A stretch of 8,998 bases of DNA from assembly GCA_964482535.1 (NCBI GenBank), contig CAYZXU010000093.1, forward strand, positions 1 through 8,998, given 5' to 3'. The position numbers were made by a program, and so were the translations under genes. The DNA comes from CAYZXU01 sp964482535 (GTDB taxonomy: Bacteria > Desulfobacterota > Desulfobacteria > Desulfobacterales > BuS5). Positions 6,199 through 8,998 of this stretch are shown here, piece by piece (position 1 is the stretch's first letter; every line of letters begins with the position of its first letter). The notes below the pieces were generated by a model. That model was not told where the DNA came from. It worked only from the letters and a program-made list of their open reading frames with translations, and searched no databases.

Positions 6199-7257
6199 TT
6201 AAAAAATTTTTACTGTGCGTTTAAGTTTGGGCCAAATATTAAGTCTGAAGACTCCTTCAGGCGCAAACAGCATTATTAAAATCAAAATTATGCCAAACAC
6301 GGCATCATCGTATGAGCCGAACAGCCCCCTGAGCGACAGGAAGTTTAATATAACCCCCATCACCAAGACGCCCCACAGGTTCGCCATGCCCCCTATTGCA
6401 ACAATAGCCACATAACGGATCGACTTCATTGACCCTGCTTCTGAAGGCCCTATTCCTCCGTTATAGTGGGTTAAAAAAACTCCTGCAACAGCGGCAAAAG
6501 CAGCGCTTAAAACAAAGGTGAAGAGTTTGTACCTCGCTGTATCAATACCCATTGCATTTGCAGCGCCCTCATCTCCGTGTATAGCGCTTAAAGCCCGCCC
6601 CACACGGGAGTGGATTAAATTCAGCAGAATAACTGTTCCTCCAAGAACAAGAACCCAGGCAATATAGTAGTTTTGAATTCTTGCGTCAAAAGATCCGCTC
6701 ACTGTTATTCCCGGGAATAATGTAAAAGCGGGAACTTCAGATATGCCGTCTGCTTCACCGAATATTTCCGTCGCAAGAAACACCCTGTATATAATTGTGC
6801 CGAATCCCAGTGTGGCCATGGCAAGGTAATGCCCTTTAAGTTTTAAAACCGGTGTGCCTATGGCAAATGCAACAATAACGGCAGTAAAAACAGCGATTAA
6901 AAATGCCGCCCAGGGATTAAAGTTCAGCAGAGTATCTCCAAAAATATCCTGACTTGTTATAAGTATTCCACATTTTTCCATAAAAATCATTATCATGTTA
7001 TCTTTAAATGATATTAGATTATATGTGGTCAGAACCGCAGATATATAGCCGCCTATGCCGAAGAATCCGGCATGGCCAAGGGACATCTGACCGGCATAAC
7101 CCATGAGCATGCAGAGCCCTATAACAACGAGTGAATAGTATGCCACCATGGTTAACTGGGTAAGATAGTATCCTGTGCCCGAAAACAGAGTAGACAGCTG
7201 AATCGTTATAATGACAATTAAAAGGATGAGAACTGAAAAATATTTTTTTAAACCCAT
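6199..7257 (-). CDS. livM: Branched-chain amino acid-type ABC transporter permease LivM
   Basis: A 352-residue inner-membrane permease that forms the solute channel together with LivH. The LivM signature GYAGQMSLGHAGFFGIGGYI is near residues 53-72. The C-terminal half carries the coupling-loop region around NAMGIDTARYKLFTFVLSA and the conserved GPSEAGSMKSIRYVAIVAIG. Eight or more hydrophobic segments are visible. A hydrophilic loop of about 30-35 residues (around 80-113, including KCGILITSQDIFGDT) sits between the signature helix and the next helix and is probably periplasmic. The ATG at 7257 shares one base with the livH stop (TAATG), a classic coupled start. The protein appears complete and undamaged. 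Confidence 0.94.
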   Translation of the reverse strand: MGLKKYFSVLILLIVIITIQLSTLFSGTGYYLTQLTMVAYYSLVVIGLCMLMGYAGQMSLGHAGFFGIGGYISAVLTTYNLISFKDNMIMIFMEKCGILITSQDIFGDTLLNFNPWAAFLIAVFTAVIVAFAIGTPVLKLKGHYLAMATLGFGTIIYRVFLATEIFGEADGISEVPAFTLFPGITVSGSFDARIQNYYIAWVLVLGGTVILLNLIHSRVGRALSAIHGDEGAANAMGIDTARYKLFTFVLSAAFAAVAGVFLTHYNGGIGPSEAGSMKSIRYVAIVAIGGMANLWGVLVMGVILNFLSLRGLFGSYDDAVFGIILILIMLFAPEGVFRLNIWPKLKRTVKIF

Positions 7258-8147
7258 TAGAATTCCTTTAGACCGGCAGCTTCCTTATTACCGAATATTC
7301 CGTGGGGTTTAAAAAAAAGTATAAGAAGAAGGATGGTTATTGAAACTGCATCCTGGAAAGCAAGGGGCAGAAAACTTACACTGAAAGCTTCAATGATCCC
7401 TAGCAGCAGACCGGCGGCTACTGCTGCGAAACTGTTGCCAAGCCCCCCAAGGATTGCAACGGTAAATCCTTTTATGGCCAGGCCTGTTCCGTTATCATAC
7501 TGGGTATAGGTTATGGGAGACATAACACAGCCGGCAAGAGCGCCTATGCCTGCGCTTAGCATGAACGAGAATGTGACCATGTTTTTTGCATTAATACCGC
7601 AGAGGGTTGCCGCAACCTTGTTTGATGCACATGCCCGCATTTTTTGCCCTAAAAAAGTAAATTTAAAAAACAGGCTTAAACCCGCCACCATTAAAAAGCA
7701 TACCCCTATGACCCATAGCACCTGGGGAGAGATATTTGCCCCTAATATTCGTATTGAAGAGATCTCATCGCCCATAAAATAAGGAAGAGCATAAACACTC
7801 TCACCCCATATGTGCAGAGCCGCTTCTTTGGTCATAATTGAAATGCCAATGGTGATAATCACTACTCTTAATACAGAAGGATTAACAAGCCATCTTATAA
7901 ATATTATTTCTATTAGAGCTCCTACTGCCATGGTGACAAGCACTGCAAATAAGATTGCCAGGGGCAGCGGTAAAAAATGATTGAGCGAAATTGCAGTCAT
8001 TGCTCCTATCATTACAAATTCACCCTGTGCAAAATTAATTATACCGGTGGTGTTGTAAATAATATTAAAACCTATTGCAACAATAGCATAGATTGAACCG
8101 TATGTTATTCCTGCAAACAGATATTGTGTAAAGAGTTCAAAAGTCAT
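7257..8147 (-). CDS. livH: Branched-chain amino acid-type ABC transporter permease LivH
   Basis: A 296-residue inner-membrane permease, the partner of LivM. Typical LivH motifs are GSIYAIVAIGFNIIYNTTGI with NFAQGEFVMIGA near the N-terminus, the coupling-loop GQKMRACASNKVAATLCGI around residues 169-187, and GFTVAILGGLGNSFAAVAAG near the C-terminal third. Length matches the family (about 290-305). The ATG at 8147 gives the normal N-terminus, but the 20 bases before it are A/T only with no Shine-Dalgarno match. The gene is separated from livK by 164 bp containing hairpins. Weak initiation behind a possible attenuator would fit lower permease output relative to the binding protein. Confidence 0.94.
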   Translation of the reverse strand: MTFELFTQYLFAGITYGSIYAIVAIGFNIIYNTTGIINFAQGEFVMIGAMTAISLNHFLPLPLAILFAVLVTMAVGALIEIIFIRWLVNPSVLRVVIITIGISIMTKEAALHIWGESVYALPYFMGDEISSIRILGANISPQVLWVIGVCFLMVAGLSLFFKFTFLGQKMRACASNKVAATLCGINAKNMVTFSFMLSAGIGALAGCVMSPITYTQYDNGTGLAIKGFTVAILGGLGNSFAAVAAGLLLGIIEAFSVSFLPLAFQDAVSITILLLILFFKPHGIFGNKEAAGLKEF

Positions 8148-8171
8148 TTTTGTATATAAATAATATTAAAT

Positions 8172-8194
8172 AGCGGCAAGGTTTCCCTGCCGCT
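8172..8194 (-). terminator. GC-rich hairpin after livK, possible partial terminator or attenuator
   Basis: agcggca at 8172-8178 pairs with tgccgct at 8188-8194. After one A-C mismatch, two more pairs (8180-8181 with 8185-8186) close a three-base loop. On the transcribed minus strand the stem is followed by ATTTAATATTATTTATATA, which is U-rich but broken by A, so it is not a perfect intrinsic terminator. Its place between the binding-protein gene and the permease genes suggests partial termination or 3'-end stabilisation of livK mRNA. This role is inferred. Confidence 0.45.
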
Positions 8195-8203
8195 GATTAG
8201 TTG

Positions 8204-8304
8204 TTTTGGTGGATTCGTCGCTTACGCTCCTTAATCCACCCTACAATCCTACCAACTTTATATAAAATGTGTAGGGTGGATTAAGCGTAGCGAATCCACC
8301 AAAA
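8204..8304. repeat. Inverted pair of palindromic repeat units between livK and livH
   Basis: The left unit (8204-8245, 42 bases) and right unit (8270-8304, 35 bases) are near-perfect reverse complements around a 24-base AT-rich spacer. Each unit is itself a hairpin: ggtggatt at 8208-8215 with aatccacc at 8233-8240, and ggtggatt at 8275-8282 with aatccacc at 8293-8300. The loops differ: read in the same orientation, the right loop is aagcgtagcg and the left is aaggagcgtaagcgacg, two related versions. Such units (ggtggatt ... aatccaccctac) resemble dispersed REP-like elements seen in many bacterial genomes. The pair could fold as one long stem or as two separate stems in livK-livH mRNA. Confidence 0.8.
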
Positions 8305-8311
8305 ATTTCTG

Positions 8312-8998
8312 TTATTTTTCATATAAAACAAATTTGCCGTCTTTTACGGTAAGCATTACAAATGCATCGATCCCAAGGCCGTTATGATCTTCGGGAGTAA
8401 AGTTGAATATCCCTCCGGTTCCCACAAAGCCTTTCATGTTTTCAATGGCATCTCTAACCTTTTCCTTGTCAGTACCAGCACTTTTAATGGCTTCGCAGAG
8501 AATTTTCATCGCGTCATATCCATGACCTCCAAAAGTGCTTACGGGCTCGGAATATTTTTTTTCATAATCGTTTTTATATTTTATCAAAAGACTCTTCTGG
8601 AGGTTATCGTCCGACAGCACATCTGCCACGAGAAGTCTGCCCGCAGGAAAAATAATTCCCTCTGCAGCAGCTCCGCCGGCCTTAACATATTTGATATTTC
8701 CAAATCCGTGGCTCTGGAACAGGGGAACATCCCAACCTGCCTGGCGCATATTTTTTGCGACAATTCCCTGGGCCGGCACAATAGACCAGTTTACCACAGC
8801 CTGGATCTCTTTATGAGCCTTCAGTTTTGCTATAACAGCGCTTAAATCCGTAACTTTTTTATCGTAAACCTCACTTGCAACAATTTTGATACCGAAATCA
8901 GGAGCATATTTTTTAAGCTGCCCTTTGCCTGCCTTGCCAAACCCTGTATTGCCGCTTATTACTGCAATTTTGGAGATTTTCAGCTTGTTCATCTCCAT
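8312..8998 (-). CDS. livK: HAAT-family periplasmic solute-binding protein LivK, C-terminal part (runs off the window)
   Basis: The last ~228 residues of a type 1 periplasmic binding protein (Peripla_BP_6, leucine/isoleucine/valine-binding type), which captures the solute for LivHMGF. Visible features are KIAVISGNTGFGKAGKGQL, which starts the hinge into the second lobe, then VVNWSIVPAQGIVAKNMRQAG, and the end TFGGHGYDAMKILCEAIKSAG with FVGTGGIFNFTPEDHNGLG, a typical C-terminus. Family members are about 370-400 residues with a signal peptide, so some 150 residues, the signal peptide and the promoter lie beyond position 8998. The ATG at 8998 is an internal methionine, not the start. The ligand could be branched-chain amino acids, but this family also binds amides, aromatic amino acids and aromatic acids. 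Confidence 0.92.
   Translation of the reverse strand: MEMNKLKISKIAVISGNTGFGKAGKGQLKKYAPDFGIKIVASEVYDKKVTDLSAVIAKLKAHKEIQAVVNWSIVPAQGIVAKNMRQAGWDVPLFQSHGFGNIKYVKAGGAAAEGIIFPAGRLLVADVLSDDNLQKSLLIKYKNDYEKKYSEPVSTFGGHGYDAMKILCEAIKSAGTDKEKVRDAIENMKGFVGTGGIFNFTPEDHNGLGIDAFVMLTVKDGKFVLYEK

Noticed and set aside
8204..8304. CRISPR-like repeat pair
   Set aside because: There are only two copies, in inverted rather than direct orientation, with one AT-rich spacer and no cas genes.
8384..8845. 153-codon open frame on the plus strand
   Set aside because: It is antisense to the conserved LivK C-terminal domain; the peptide looks random and Phe/Ser-rich.

Overview
The window looks like a piece of chromosome from an anaerobic bacterium, most likely a sulfate-reducing or syntrophic member of the Desulfobacterota (former Deltaproteobacteria). 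I infer this from the gene set and order, the moderately AT-rich sequence, and short dispersed-looking palindromic repeats between genes; there is no rRNA or other marker to prove it. Every convincing gene lies on the minus strand, so transcription runs from high to low coordinates.

Right to left, the main block is a branched-chain-amino-acid-type (HAAT) ABC importer: livK (solute-binding protein, cut by the window edge), livH and livM (permeases), livG and livF (ATPases). It is followed 2 bp later by paaK, an aryl-acetate (phenylacetate-type) CoA ligase. livH-livM overlap by 1 base, livG-livF by 8, and livF-paaK are 2 bp apart, so the six genes very probably form one transcription unit: solute captured in the periplasm, imported with ATP, and (if the ligase acts on the imported solute or a product of it) trapped as a CoA thioester. 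The only long gap in the unit, between livK and livH (164 bp), holds a pair of inverted palindromic repeat units and a separate GC-rich hairpin that could lower expression of the genes after livK.

Downstream of paaK comes a YihY/BrkB-family membrane protein with a cytoplasmic C-terminal extension (14 bp gap, probably the same transcript), then a 102-residue cysteine-rich, probably zinc-binding protein starting at TTG. A 60-bp hairpin repeat separates these from a nitroreductase-family flavoprotein and a LysE-family exporter, which form a second two-gene unit. The first 220 bp hold a small perfect inverted repeat and a short unrecognised open tail on the plus strand.

I found no CRISPR array, tRNA, rRNA, complete transposon, phage gene or defence system. 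The window is mainly ordinary transport and metabolism. The points worth a second look are the intergenic repeats, the ligase-transporter coupling, the small cysteine-rich protein and some start-site details.
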